A DNA stretch of 64,000 nt from Nocardia rhizosphaerihabitans (GTDB taxonomy: Bacteria; Actinomycetota; Actinomycetes; Mycobacteriales; Mycobacteriaceae). How positions within the stretch are numbered: position 1 is the first letter of the stretch; each line of letters starts with the position of its first letter. The position numbers and the translations under genes were made by a program. Under the pieces are notes generated by a model that saw only the letters and a program-made list of their open reading frames with translations, ran no database searches and was not told the DNA's origin. The stretch lies in the NCBI RefSeq assembly GCF_014646295.1, contig NZ_BMNE01000007.1, positions 223,714 through 287,713 of the forward strand, written 5' to 3'. This document shows positions 1-8,496 of this stretch, piece after piece.

Positions 1-46
1 GGTGGAAGTTCTCCAGCGGCCTCGGGGCGACAGACCCTATGACTGG

Positions 47-211
47 TCAACACGGCCGGTCTTGCTCGTGTGCAGCCGGGGCGGCGAGGAAGGTAGGCAG
101 CTGGTTACCGGGGACCCTGTCGACAGTTGACGGGGTTGCGTCACAGTGAGGTTGGGTGCTGAACAGCGGCAGCCGCGCGGGGCCGAGGGTCTTCGGGTGC
201 AGGTCGGTCAT
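47..211 (-). CDS. small ORF with a good ribosome binding site, function unknown
   Basis: A 54-residue reading frame starts at the ATG at 211. An AAGGGGAA-like ribosome binding site lies five bases upstream, which favours this start over the in-frame ATG at 253. The peptide begins MTDLHPKTLGPARLPLFSTQ, contains one Cys in the middle and ends in Arg-Pro-Cys. No domain is recognised. Its size, and a leader-like first half followed by a tail rich in Thr, Pro and Ala, would suit a peptide precursor, but the genes that could confirm this would lie beyond the window edge. It could also be a chance frame; the ribosome binding site is the only positive sign. Confidence 0.35.
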   Translation of the reverse strand: MTDLHPKTLGPARLPLFSTQPHCDATPSTVDRVPGNQLPTFLAAPAAHEQDRPC

Positions 212-904
212 GGTGGTTCCCCTTGTATCGACGGACTGAGCTGTAGATTTCATCGAGCGTAGCGGTGACCGCCGACAGTCGGCCTACGTCGCGACGTCGC
301 CGCCGATGACGCAGTGCCTCGAAAACTTGGAGATTCCAAGCGGCGTACTTTGCTGCGTGCATCTGAAGACCGTTTGCCGGACCAGCGGCGCACTCGTGAT
401 CTGCCCGGCCGAATGCCTGATCACCGCAGACCCGATGTCCTAGCCACTCATCGAGCACACCCGTTCCGGCGGGTTCGCGGCTTGGGACAGTGCGGTAGCC
501 GCTGCGTGGCTCCACGGGTCGGCTGACGTCGTCCGGTTGCCGTGGGCGGACCGGTCTTCGATCGTGCAGGGCCATTCCGGCGTGTACTCGAGCTTCTTGT
601 TGCATGCCTAGGCCGCGGTGCAGCGGTAAGGCGTACCCGCGCACGAAATCCTGCGAGCCACCACGGCAGGATCGACGACGTCGGGCTACGACACGACACT
701 GGGGCTGGAACTCCTGTGACCTGGTGGCCGGTGCCAGCGGTCGATGTCGTCGAGGATCCCCGCCGCTGCGGGGCCGACGCGACGTCGGTGGTTGGTCCGA
801 CGATTCCGGCCCGAGCCGTCGAGCCCTGCCCGTCGGCCCCGCACTCGCGGGGATGGTCCACACCATGGCCCAGAGTGTTGTCTGGGATCGGAGTCGGCCC
901 CGCC
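212..904. other. region without a convincing gene
   Basis: Long frames are open on both strands but none shows a recognisable domain, and their compositions (Arg-, Pro- and Gly-rich) are those of shadow frames in GC-rich DNA. A minus-strand stretch near 250-400 reads as plausible helical protein over about 50 residues and then breaks. It is probably decayed coding DNA next to the Cas3 relic. Confidence 0.4.
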
Positions 905-1050
905 TCGGTGTGATGTTGCGTATGGCAGGGCTCGCCGGCAAGGTCGTGATCCTCGATGAGGTGCACGCTGCTGATGTGTACATGTCGACGTTCCTCGTCG
1001 AGGGGCCGCGGCGGCTCGGGCAGGCCGGTGTGCCGATGATCCAATTGCCG
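905..1050 (+). pseudogene. cas3: Cas3 helicase fragment (type I CRISPR)
   Basis: About 48 codons in one frame match the Walker B part of Cas3-family helicases. The frame reads Met-Leu-Arg-Met-Ala-Gly-Leu-Ala-Gly, then KVVILDEVHAADVYMSTFL, then a segment ending GQAGVPMIQL. In intact Cas3 the DEVHAxD motif (DEAH-box motif II) follows just such a hydrophobic strand and precedes Tyr-Met-Ser. Neither the upstream HD nuclease and Walker A regions nor the downstream helicase C domain can be found in any frame nearby, so this is a relic. It shares the window with a degenerate type I-E array at 9276-9425, which supports a former CRISPR-Cas locus. Confidence 0.6.
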
Positions 1051-2040
1051 GGGTGGTCGATATTGTGATTTCTGACACAATTATGACCCAGTATGCCAAA
1101 AATGACCCGCTTCCGGTGGACTACGGGGCGTTCCAGCGAGCGGGTCAGCTCAGTCGGACCGTACCAGCGAATGCCCAAAGATGCTGGTACAGAATCTGTT
1201 TCGCCAGTCAGAAACCCCCGAAACTTCCCATCGATTCCGATCAATTCCGGTCAAAAGTGTGTGGCATTTGTGTGTCGAGCTCGGGATGTCGGAGGCTCGC
1301 GGCACCAGCCCTTCCAGCGGTGACCGACGAAGTCCGCGGGAAGCCGGTCGGCCGTGACGAGGGCGCGGCGCCGCAGGGCGCAGTAGCCATCCGTCCCCTG
1401 AACTGGGATTGCTACTGCCCCGCCTCACTGGTGACCGGCGGCACCGACCCCAGCTTCAGGCAGCGCTGTGTTGTATGCGGCAAAGTAACCGAGGTCGATC
1501 AGGCGCGCGCGCAGGTTGTGCGCTGATGTCGTTGCTGCCGTCGGCCAGGAACGCAACATCTCGATTGCTTTTCCGCGATGTACTGGCGGTCCCATGGGTT
1601 CCCGGGGTGGTCGAGCATTGCGAGGCTGATGGTGCAGCTGTCGTCGGTCCCGGGGATTCGCGCGATCCTCTCCGCGATCCACATCTGGTTACCGATCCGC
1701 CTGACGAAGGAGCGGCGATGATGGCGAAGTACCTGGGCAGCGCACCGAAACGCCGCTGGGCACGCGCGCCGACAAACGCACGTAAATGCCGAATCGAGGG
1801 CGTTCGCGTCGGAGCATCGTTCGTGGTCAGTGGTGAGTCCGTCGCGAGCACATGACAGCTGCAAAGGTGGACATGCCTGCGGTGGTGCACCGCTGCTGGA
1901 CTGAGTCCGGGGTGCGTTGGGGCAAGCTACTGCTGTGCCTGGTGTGTGCGCCTAGCTCTTGGTTGTGCCCGCCTGAGCTCCGCCCAGTTTGACCGTATAG
2001 TGGACGATCGAGACGTAACCGAACGTACGAGATGCGATAG
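1051..2040. other. degenerate intergenic region
   Basis: No intact gene is visible. There is a perfect inverted repeat, TGACCCGCT at about 1102 and AGCGGGTCA at about 1139. On the minus strand between 1430 and 1890 short protein-like stretches occur in different frames, for example RIGNQMWIAERIARIPGTDD followed in another frame by RARLIDLGYFAAYN. This is the pattern expected of a gene broken by indels, but I do not recognise the family. Confidence 0.35.
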
Positions 2041-2073
2041 TTGCAGCTCGTCCGGATCAGAGCAGAGGCGAAT

Positions 2074-2952
2074 GTGGGCGAGGGCCAGTTCCAGGACACC
2101 GACATCTCCACCCGCACTCTGGTGGAGAGTCTGGTCCGCGAGGACGCGACGATCGATGCTGGCGAGCTCTACGATGTCGCCAATGCGCTCAGTATGAGCG
2201 ATCAACAGGTCCGGCTCTGCATCAAGCGGCTGGTGGCGGAGGGCCGGTTCGTTCAGGAGGGTCGCGGCCGTAAGGCTGTGCTGCGCGCGACGGAGCTGAC
2301 ACGCAACAGTCTCGAACCCGATCTCGACTTCGTGCGCTACATGTATGCCCAGGATCGTGGCGAGGTTTCCTGGGACGGGCGTTGGCACCTGGTGGCGTTC
2401 GGTGTTCCTGAATCCGCGCGGCATGCACGTGATTCCATGCGCGATACCATCCTGCGGCTCGGTGGCGCGCCGATTCAGGGTGGCCTCTACGTTTCGGCGA
2501 ATCCGTGGGCGGAACGAATCCGTTCCGCCGCAACAACGCTGGGCGTTTCCGACCACATCACCACACTCACAAGCGCCGATCTGACCATCGGCCGGCATAT
2601 CGCCCCACGCGATATTGCCGAGCAGTTATGGCCGCTCGACCGGATCGCCGAGGGCCACCGGCGGCTGCTGAGGGTCGCCGAGCAGTATTTGCAGGAGCTG
2701 CGGGAATCCTCCGGTGTTCGGCATCTGACGATCGCCGTCGCGTTGGCCGCGGAGTTCACCCACGCTATGGAGCCGGATCCGCTGCTGCCACCTCAGCTGC
2801 TTCCTCAGCCGTGGGTCGGCACGGCCGCGCGCGCGGCGGCGGCGGCCTGCTGGGCGGAACTTCTCAAATCCGAACCGGCGCAACCTGTTCGACTGTTCCG
2901 CTGGTACTCGAAGGTCACCGGCGGGGCCACCAACGCTGCTCGCACGTGGTAG
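2074..2952 (+). CDS. PaaX family transcriptional regulator
   Basis: PaaX-type repressors control phenylacetate and related aromatic catabolic genes by sensing CoA thioesters. The protein has an N-terminal winged-helix region (VREDATIDAGELYDVANALS, then DQQVRLCIKRLVAEGRF). The PaaX central domain follows, with the signature WDGRWHLVAFGVPESAR and LGGAPIQGGLYVS. It ends with the C-terminal PaaX motif DPLLPPQLLPQPWVG. The frame is open back to a TTG at 2041, but only the GTG at 2074 has a nearby GAGG, so I prefer 2074 (292 residues). It ends tail-to-tail with the next gene, overlapping by 38 bases. Its targets are not evident; the catabolic operon at 23-28 kb is too far away to assume. Confidence 0.8.
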   Translation: MGEGQFQDTDISTRTLVESLVREDATIDAGELYDVANALSMSDQQVRLCIKRLVAEGRFVQEGRGRKAVLRATELTRNSLEPDLDFVRYMYAQDRGEVSWDGRWHLVAFGVPESARHARDSMRDTILRLGGAPIQGGLYVSANPWAERIRSAATTLGVSDHITTLTSADLTIGRHIAPRDIAEQLWPLDRIAEGHRRLLRVAEQYLQELRESSGVRHLTIAVALAAEFTHAMEPDPLLPPQLLPQPWVGTAARAAAAACWAELLKSEPAQPVRLFRWYSKVTGGATNAARTW

Positions 2953-3433
2953 GCCGGGATTCACCGAGGCCGCACACCTCGACGCACCACATCCGGCGCA
3001 GCAACACGGCGGTCAACGCTGTGGCCAGCAGGGTGAAGAGAAACCAAAACCATCGCCATGAGGGCGGCAGCGGCACCAGGGCACAGATCGCGGCCGCGTA
3101 TCCGATGGTCGCGATCCGGAGCCGGCGCTCGTCCAGGATGAATTCGCGCAGTTGCTGTTCAGCGGAGACCGCCGCCGGGTGAGAACGCAATCCCACACCC
3201 GCGGCGACAATCCGCTGCCACAGGTACAGGTTCGCGCACAGGGCCGTCAGCAGGAATGACAAGCCGAGCAGTTGTGCCCACATCGGCGATTCTCCGGCTG
3301 GTGGGTAGGACTGCGGCAACGTCACTGCCCCCAGAACCAGCCCGAGAGCGGACTCGACAAAGACGAGACGCCTAGTGGGGCGCAAGTGATGGAGTCCGCG
3401 CGAGCACGTAAGCGCAGTGTTGTGGTTTGCCAT
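2915..3433 (-). CDS. four-helix membrane protein
   Basis: A 172-residue protein with four predicted membrane segments: VESALGLVLGAVTLP, LLGLSFLLTALCANLYLW, IATIGYAAAICALVPLP and FWFLFTLLATALTAVLL. Between segments two and three is a charged stretch with ILDERRLR. The start at 3433 has AGGGGTG upstream; the longer frame to 3577 only reads through the tail of the oxidoreductase pseudogene. The start lies 14 bases after that pseudogene's stop, so the two were probably co-transcribed. No family function is recognised. Confidence 0.6.
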   Translation of the reverse strand: MANHNTALTCSRGLHHLRPTRRLVFVESALGLVLGAVTLPQSYPPAGESPMWAQLLGLSFLLTALCANLYLWQRIVAAGVGLRSHPAAVSAEQQLREFILDERRLRIATIGYAAAICALVPLPPSWRWFWFLFTLLATALTAVLLRRMWCVEVCGLGESRPTTCEQRWWPRR

Positions 3434-3446
3434 CGGCACCCCTGGT

Positions 3447-4626
3447 TCAGATCGAAGCGAGCTCGGCGCTACCGGTGATGTGGTGCAGTGCCCGGCAAGC
3501 AGCGGCAGGTGCCAGGGTGATTCCTGGATGCATACACGCGACCAGGACCTGGGGCGCTGCGAAGGGGGGCTAGGCAAGGTCGACCAGCAGCGGGTATCGG
3601 CCGGAAGCCGACGCGAAAGTCCAGCATTTGCAGGGGATTTCGCACGCCGAAATCAACTCGGACGGCGTCGAGTGCCTGGTGTACGCGCATCACGGGGCGG
3701 TGCGGGTCTTCCGATGCCACATAGTCCTCGGCACCCAGATAGGTTCCTCGGCGCCAGGGCCGGATCTCGAAATCCGGGCCGGACAGGATTCGCCGCGACA
3801 GTGGCGTGCTGGTTCGGAAGGTGTATCGGATCGCCGGTGCGGACTCGACCGCGAGAGCGGTTCCCACCTGCGCGGCCAGACGGGGGCGCCGAGCACGTTC
3901 GCCAACACCGCGTACCGCGCGTGGAAGACGCCGGCATCGGAGAAAACCTGTGCTCGGCCGTCGCTCCCGACCGCGATTTCGGAGACGGCAGCCTCCACTA
4001 TCCGAGCACCGAGGTCGCGGGCGGCGGCCAGCAGGGTTCGTCGCATTCGTCCTGGGGCAACAGCGCCTTCGTGGGGGTGCGTACGCCGCGATTTCCGGTC
4101 GGGTACCCAAGGCGGGTTCCAGACGAGTGAAGCTTTCGGCATCGACGGCCTCGGTCGGGAAACCCAGCCCTTGTTGTGTTCTCACGAACGATTCGGTGTC
4201 TTCCGGGGTTCGGAGCCAGGTCAGTGGCCCTGCCCAGGAGACCGCTAACACACCTTGGAGGTCCGCGTCCAGCGCGCGGAAGTCAGCGATGGCGTCGCGG
4301 TGCAGCTCCGGGCCGCTGTCGGTGTGAGTTGTGCCGATCCACCCGAACGCGCTGCTGGTCACTCCCGCGCCGCGCACGTCGAGGTCGATACAGGTTACGC
4401 GGATTTTGTTGCGCGCCAAGGCGTAAGCGATGGCGGCTCCCACCGCACCCGATCCGATGACGATGACGATGACGTCGGTCGCTGTCTGCTCGAGAGCTCG
4501 CGGGCGGGGGAGCTCACGCCTGCGCGGCCGAACGTCGCCGATCTTGCAGGGGCAGTCGATGCCCACATGCCGCATCGGCGTAGATGGGATGGCGATCCCA
4601 GAAGAAGGCACGACCACCTCGCTCAC
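3447..4626 (-). pseudogene. FAD-dependent (DAO-type) oxidoreductase, frame-broken
   Basis: The N-terminal half carries a Rossmann FAD motif, VIGSGAVGAAIAYALA (GxGxxG), followed by CIDLD and TSSAFGWIG, as in the D-amino-acid oxidase/glycine oxidase superfamily. Homology then switches frame near 4090 (a segment with RMRRTLLAAARDLGARIVEA) and switches back near 3890 (RLAAQVGTALAVESAPAIRY). It switches again near 3500, where the true C-terminus MHPGITLAPAAACRALHHIT runs to a stop at 3447. At least three indels are needed to read the whole protein, so it is a pseudogene, or carries several assembly errors. It diverges from the secreted-protein gene at 4679 across a shared operator. Confidence 0.7.
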
Positions 4627-4647
4627 GCTCCATTCGCCTGTCTATTC

Positions 4648-4674
4648 AACTATCGTACCTGATACGATCGTATC
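4648..4674. promoter_or_regulatory. operator with perfect 14-bp palindrome
   Basis: GATACGATCGTATC (4661-4674) is a perfect palindrome, overlapped on its left by AACTATCGTACCTGATAC (4648-4665). It sits 5 bases before the ATG at 4679 and between two divergent genes, as a TetR-type repressor site would. Closely related sequences occur at 7439-7456 (inverted) and 7637-7653. Confidence 0.55.
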
Positions 4675-4678
4675 TACT

Positions 4679-5002
4679 ATGAACGAAGGTATGGCGATGA
4701 ACTCTCTGATGGGCAGGGCAGCGTTGCTGCTCGTTGCGGCAGCGATCACAACTGGAACGGTCCTGGCGCCCCCAGCTGCGGCCGCGGAGCACCGCCCGCG
4801 CGGCGTGCTGTCGGGCAGTACCGCGCACGATCACCGCAGCGAGGCCCTGCGGCCGGACCTGTCGCGTCGTTACCCGGGCACCGGGGATCAGCGGTGTGGC
4901 GGCAGGTTCCAACGCCCTCTCTCGCGGGTCCCGCGCCCAGACGGCGATGGAAGGGCGCTTTGCCGGCCACAAGCGAAGTGGTGCACGGCGCCGTGCGCTT
5001 GA
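4679..5002 (+). CDS. putative secreted protein, possibly degenerate
   Basis: The ATG at 4679 opens a frame with a classical signal peptide: MNEGMAMNSLMGRAALLLVA, a hydrophobic core, then a cleavage-like APPAAAAE. The remaining 70 residues are Arg- and Gly-rich and do not look like a folded domain, and all three frames stay partly open. The 3' part has probably lost its frame, so this may be the head of a broken exported enzyme. It lies directly downstream of the palindrome at 4661 and 39 bases upstream of the saccharopine-dehydrogenase-like gene. Confidence 0.4.
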   Translation: MNEGMAMNSLMGRAALLLVAAAITTGTVLAPPAAAAEHRPRGVLSGSTAHDHRSEALRPDLSRRYPGTGDQRCGGRFQRPLSRVPRPDGDGRALCRPQAKWCTAPCA

Positions 5003-5040
5003 AGGAACAACCCCCCAGACTTGGAAGTTAGGAGCATCCG

Positions 5041-6273
5041 ATGAAGGTTCTTGCATTGGGCGGGCCGGGTGCGATGGGCACCGTGGCCGTGCAAACCGCG
5101 GTGAATATCCCAGGCGTGACGGAAATCGTTGTCGCAGACAGAGATCTGGTTGCCGCCCAAGGTTTGGCACGCCGCTTGGTCGACGCGCCTGTGCCCGTCG
5201 GGGCGATCGAGGTGGACGTCACCGACGATGTTCAGTTGCGTGCGGCGCTCGCACCGGTCGACGTGGTGCTCAATACCGTGGGGCCCTACTACCGTTTCGG
5301 GCTGGCGGTGCTGCAAGCGGCGATCGACACGCGGACGCACTACCTCGATATCTGCGACGACTGGGAACCCACGCTGCAGATGCTCGAACTCGACGCGGCG
5401 GCGCGGGCTCGGGAAGTGTGCGCGATCATCGGCATGGGCGCCAGCCCGGGCATCAGCAATTTGCTGGCGGCACTCGCTGCCGCGGAACTCGATTCGGTTC
5501 GCGACGCCTACACCGCGTGGCCAGTCGACGGCGACGGTGCCGGTGATACGACCCGAGACGACGCGCAACTACTCGGGCCCGACGGTCGTCCCTCTGCCGC
5601 GGCGGTGCATTGGATGCAGCAGAGCAGCGGCACGATCAAAGGTGTGACCGCCGGTCGGCTCAGCGTGCAACGCCCCCTTCGCCCGGTCACACTGGAGCTT
5701 CCCGGCGGACGACGTGGCACCGCGTACTCCATCGGCCACCCGGAGCCGATCACTTTGCAGCGCACCCTGAAACCCAGCGGCGATGCGATCAATCTGATGG
5801 TGATGAGTACCTGGGCAATGGCCTACCTCGATACCCTTCGCCGCGATATCGACAAGGGAAGACTCACCAACGAAGCCGCGGCAGGCGCCTTCGCCGACCC
5901 GAATCTGCTGCGGATCCTCCGCTCGGCACCGACCGCGCTGAGCGCGAAGGGGCCTGGCACTCTGCCGCCATTCTTCGCAGCGGTGTCTGGCACCAAGCAG
6001 GGCCGCCCGCACATGGTCCTGGCCCACCTCAACCTGACCGGCCCCCCGGATGACCCGGTCCATACGTTGCTCGGCGATATGGCGCGTGTCACCGGAATCC
6101 CGTTGGCGATCGGTATGGCGCAGGTCATCGACGGCTCAGCCTGTCGGCCGGGCGTGCACCCGCCCGAAGCCGTTATCGACCCCGCGCGGTTCTTCGAGGT
6201 TCTGGATGTCGCGTTAGGTCGTCGGTCAGGCAGCGCCCCTGTGTATCGGGTCGAGCAGGAACCAATCGCATAA
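5041..6273 (+). CDS. saccharopine dehydrogenase family NAD(P)-binding oxidoreductase
   Basis: A 410-residue protein. The N-terminus is a Rossmann nucleotide-binding domain, MKVLALGGPGAMGTVAVQTA (a GGxGxxG-like loop), with an acidic residue at the end of strand 2 (VVADRD). It continues with VDVVLNTVGPYYRFGLAVLQ and THYLDICDDWEP, both characteristic of the Sacchrp_dh_NADP family. IIGMGASPGISNLLA follows, another family hallmark. AGGAG lies seven bases before the ATG. The substrate cannot be told: many actinobacterial members are not lysine-pathway enzymes. It may share a promoter with the putative secreted protein upstream and ends at a strong hairpin terminator. Confidence 0.8.
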   Translation: MKVLALGGPGAMGTVAVQTAVNIPGVTEIVVADRDLVAAQGLARRLVDAPVPVGAIEVDVTDDVQLRAALAPVDVVLNTVGPYYRFGLAVLQAAIDTRTHYLDICDDWEPTLQMLELDAAARAREVCAIIGMGASPGISNLLAALAAAELDSVRDAYTAWPVDGDGAGDTTRDDAQLLGPDGRPSAAAVHWMQQSSGTIKGVTAGRLSVQRPLRPVTLELPGGRRGTAYSIGHPEPITLQRTLKPSGDAINLMVMSTWAMAYLDTLRRDIDKGRLTNEAAAGAFADPNLLRILRSAPTALSAKGPGTLPPFFAAVSGTKQGRPHMVLAHLNLTGPPDDPVHTLLGDMARVTGIPLAIGMAQVIDGSACRPGVHPPEAVIDPARFFEVLDVALGRRSGSAPVYRVEQEPIA

Positions 6274-6281
6274 ACGACACC

Positions 6282-6312
6282 AGGGGCCGGTCCAGATCTC
6301 GGACCGGCCCCT
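6282..6312. terminator. bidirectional hairpin terminator
   Basis: A perfect 12-bp stem, AGGGGCCGGTCC / GGACCGGCCCCT, with a 7-base loop. It lies between two convergent genes and could stop transcription from both. Confidence 0.75.
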
Positions 6313-6337
6313 CTCGATTCGCTGGAGCGAACTCAGT

Positions 6338-7429
6338 TCAACGAACCGGTTGGTTTTCGGCGTACTCACGCAAGGAATTCAGGTAGCCGGGTGCGTACAG
6401 CGTGCGTGGCGCCAACAGCGCCACCACAGCCGCCCGCCAGTCCTGATCGTTGTCGAAGCGGGCCTTGACGATATTGTGCGAGGCGTTCGGATAGCGCTGC
6501 ACCGTGAGCTGCTCCGGCGGAAGGATCTCGCGATAGACGCGTTCGGTCTCATTGACGTCGACATTGAGATCGTCGTCGCCCAGCACCAGCAGCACCGGCA
6601 CCTTGACCTGCGGTAAAACCGTGGTCACGTCGGAGCGATAGTTCCGCTGAACGAAATTCCAGCGGTCTTCCGACATCGGGTCCGAGTCTTGTTGGGCCGC
6701 AAGATATTGCTCATAGGTAGCGTTCTCGCGGAGCGCCTGCAAACCGGCGTTGCGGCGATCGAGAGCAGCGGCGATCTCTGACTGAGAAGCGCCTCGGTGC
6801 CGCATCTCGGCGAGCAGGTTGTACTCACCTTGTCGCAACCAATTCACCGCCGTGCCAACAAGAACCACGAACTGCAGATCGGGAAGATTCGCCGCCACTT
6901 CAGGCACGACCCAACCGCCCTGGCTGATCCCCCACATGCCGATCCGACGCGGATCGATGTCATCGCGCTGGCGCGCCCACGCAATCGCCGCCTCGGCCTC
7001 GGCCGCTCGATCGTGCATGCTCTGATCGAGCCAGTTCCCCGGCGCCCCATCGATTCCCGGCTTGTTCCAGGACAACGACGCGTACCCGGCTTTGGCGAAC
7101 GACTCCCAGATCGGTTCGTAGAACGAGTCTCGGGTGGCATCGGCAGGCCCGTCCCCATGCACGAATACAACCAGACCGTAAGGCCCTTTCCCGTGCTCGG
7201 GCAGTGCCAAGGTCGCCTTCAGAGGCTGGGCCAACCCGGAAATCGTCAATTCCTCCTGCCGGATGGCGAAGTCGTTCGCGTAGATCACCCACCCGCCCAC
7301 ACCCACCACCAACGCCAGCACACAGCCGACCGCGATCAACGAACGACGTAACCCCCGACGGGGTCTGCCTGCAGCGCCCCTGGCCGAAGACCCGGCGGGG
7401 GAAGACAATGTATCACTTGACCTATTCAT
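6338..7429 (-). CDS. membrane-anchored alpha/beta hydrolase
   Basis: A 363-residue serine hydrolase. An Arg-rich cytoplasmic head is followed by one membrane segment (LIAVGCVLALVVGVGGWVIY, about residues 30-50), so the enzyme should face the cell exterior. The catalytic triad is visible: Ser169 in GMWGISQGG, an Asp in LGDDDLNVD (about residue 285), and His318 in NASHNIV. The oxyanion region is VVFVHGDGP. It resembles dienelactone hydrolase/prolyl oligopeptidase-like proteins that act on small esters. No ribosome binding site precedes the ATG and an operator-like sequence begins only 10 bases upstream, so the transcript may be leaderless. Confidence 0.75.
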   Translation of the reverse strand: MNRSSDTLSSPAGSSARGAAGRPRRGLRRSLIAVGCVLALVVGVGGWVIYANDFAIRQEELTISGLAQPLKATLALPEHGKGPYGLVVFVHGDGPADATRDSFYEPIWESFAKAGYASLSWNKPGIDGAPGNWLDQSMHDRAAEAEAAIAWARQRDDIDPRRIGMWGISQGGWVVPEVAANLPDLQFVVLVGTAVNWLRQGEYNLLAEMRHRGASQSEIAAALDRRNAGLQALRENATYEQYLAAQQDSDPMSEDRWNFVQRNYRSDVTTVLPQVKVPVLLVLGDDDLNVDVNETERVYREILPPEQLTVQRYPNASHNIVKARFDNDQDWRAAVVALLAPRTLYAPGYLNSLREYAENQPVR

Positions 7430-7438
7430 ATAGCTAAC

Positions 7439-7456
7439 GTATCAGAAGCGATAGTT
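7439..7456. promoter_or_regulatory. operator-like site upstream of the hydrolase
   Basis: GTATCAGAAGCGATAGTT, read on the minus strand, is AACTATCGCTTCTGATAC. It matches 15 of 18 positions of the site at 4648-4665. It lies immediately before the hydrolase start. Confidence 0.5.
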
Positions 7457-7636
7457 TTACAGTCGTACGTATCTGGTCGGCGATCGAGGGTGGTTCAGCT
7501 GACCGATGGGGCATCCGGGTGCGACTTGGGAAGCTGGCACTCGCTTCGCCGCAGTTCCGAGACATGTGCGCGAAGCATGCTCGACACAGGGCGGGCTCGA
7601 CAGTGCGCAGCCGACGCCGAGAGGATAGTCACATAT

Positions 7637-7653
7637 AACTATCGTGCCTCGAC
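7637..7653. promoter_or_regulatory. operator-like site upstream of the acetyltransferase
   Basis: AACTATCGTGCCTCGAC repeats the first 13 bases of the 4648 site with one mismatch, and is followed by a loosely inverted CGTTATAG. It lies about 130 bases upstream of the acetyltransferase domain and shares the divergent promoter region with the hydrolase gene. Confidence 0.4.
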
Positions 7654-7675
7654 CGTTCGTTATAGATATGGTCGA

Positions 7676-8239
7676 ATGATGTCAGCATTCCAGAGCACTC
7701 AGTTGTCACAGAACAACTCCCGATCAGCAGCAGCTGCATGCACACCGCAGCGCCCGCTGGCCGAAGGAGGACAAAAGATCACCCTGCGCCGTATCACCGC
7801 ACGCACCGTCGCCGACATATGCGACCTGAGCGAAACCCTCACAACCGAACAGCGGGCGATGGTCGCCGACAACGCGATCTCGATCGCCGACGCGCACTTT
7901 TCCGAAAGCGCCTGGTTCCGCGCTATCTACGTCGGCGAGGACCCGGCCGGATTCATCATGCTGCACAACGGCTACGACTACGAGGACGGGCTCGAATGCC
8001 ATGGCGTGTTCCTCTGGCGCCTGATGGTGGCAGGACCGTACCAGGGCTCAGGAGTCGGCCGCGGAGCGATTGAAATGATCGTCGAGAGTCTCAAAGCCCG
8101 TGGAATCAGCGAACTCTATGCCGGCTGTGGCCAAGGCCCCTCCAGTCCGGCGCCGTTCTACGAGAAGCTCGGCTTCGTGCCCACCGGTGTCTTCTACGGC
8201 GACGACGACGATGAAATCGAAATCGTACTCCGCTGGTAG
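7676..8239 (+). CDS. GNAT family N-acetyltransferase
   Basis: The acetyltransferase domain runs from KITLRRITARTVADICDL to the stop. Motif A (acetyl-CoA binding) is FLWRLMVAGPYQGSGVGRGA, with the expected Q/RxxGxG/A loop, and motif B is PFYEKLGFVPTG. The layout matches diamine/spermidine-type or uncharacterised GNAT enzymes of about 150 residues. The frame is open to 7490; 7676 and 7679 are the nearest ATG codons. A perfect AAGGAGG (7764-7770) precedes codon ATC at 7778, exactly where the domain begins, so the real start may be a mutated or non-standard codon. Confidence 0.7.
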   Translation: MMSAFQSTQLSQNNSRSAAAACTPQRPLAEGGQKITLRRITARTVADICDLSETLTTEQRAMVADNAISIADAHFSESAWFRAIYVGEDPAGFIMLHNGYDYEDGLECHGVFLWRLMVAGPYQGSGVGRGAIEMIVESLKARGISELYAGCGQGPSSPAPFYEKLGFVPTGVFYGDDDDEIEIVLRW

Positions 8240-8496
8240 TCCGCCCTGAGCTCCATCGATGACCCGATCTCACTGGCGCGCGGCATGGACGTTGCCGACC
8301 TTCGGTCAGTCGAGCATCCAAGGAGTTGACCACCTTCAGCCGACCCACAGTCACTCATCGGCAAGGGCATACGCCGGCCGCGTTCGGATCGCCCGACACG
8401 CCAGCTGATGACCGTCAGATTTCGCTGATGGAAGCAGGCCTCGCCCGTGGCTTCTTCGGCAAAGTTCACCGAGCGGGTTTCCGGAAGGATCAGCCA

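Noticed and set aside
141..1244. Long minus-strand frame of 367 codons
   Set aside because: Arg/Pro-rich composition typical of shadow frames, no domain, and it runs antisense to the Cas3 relic.
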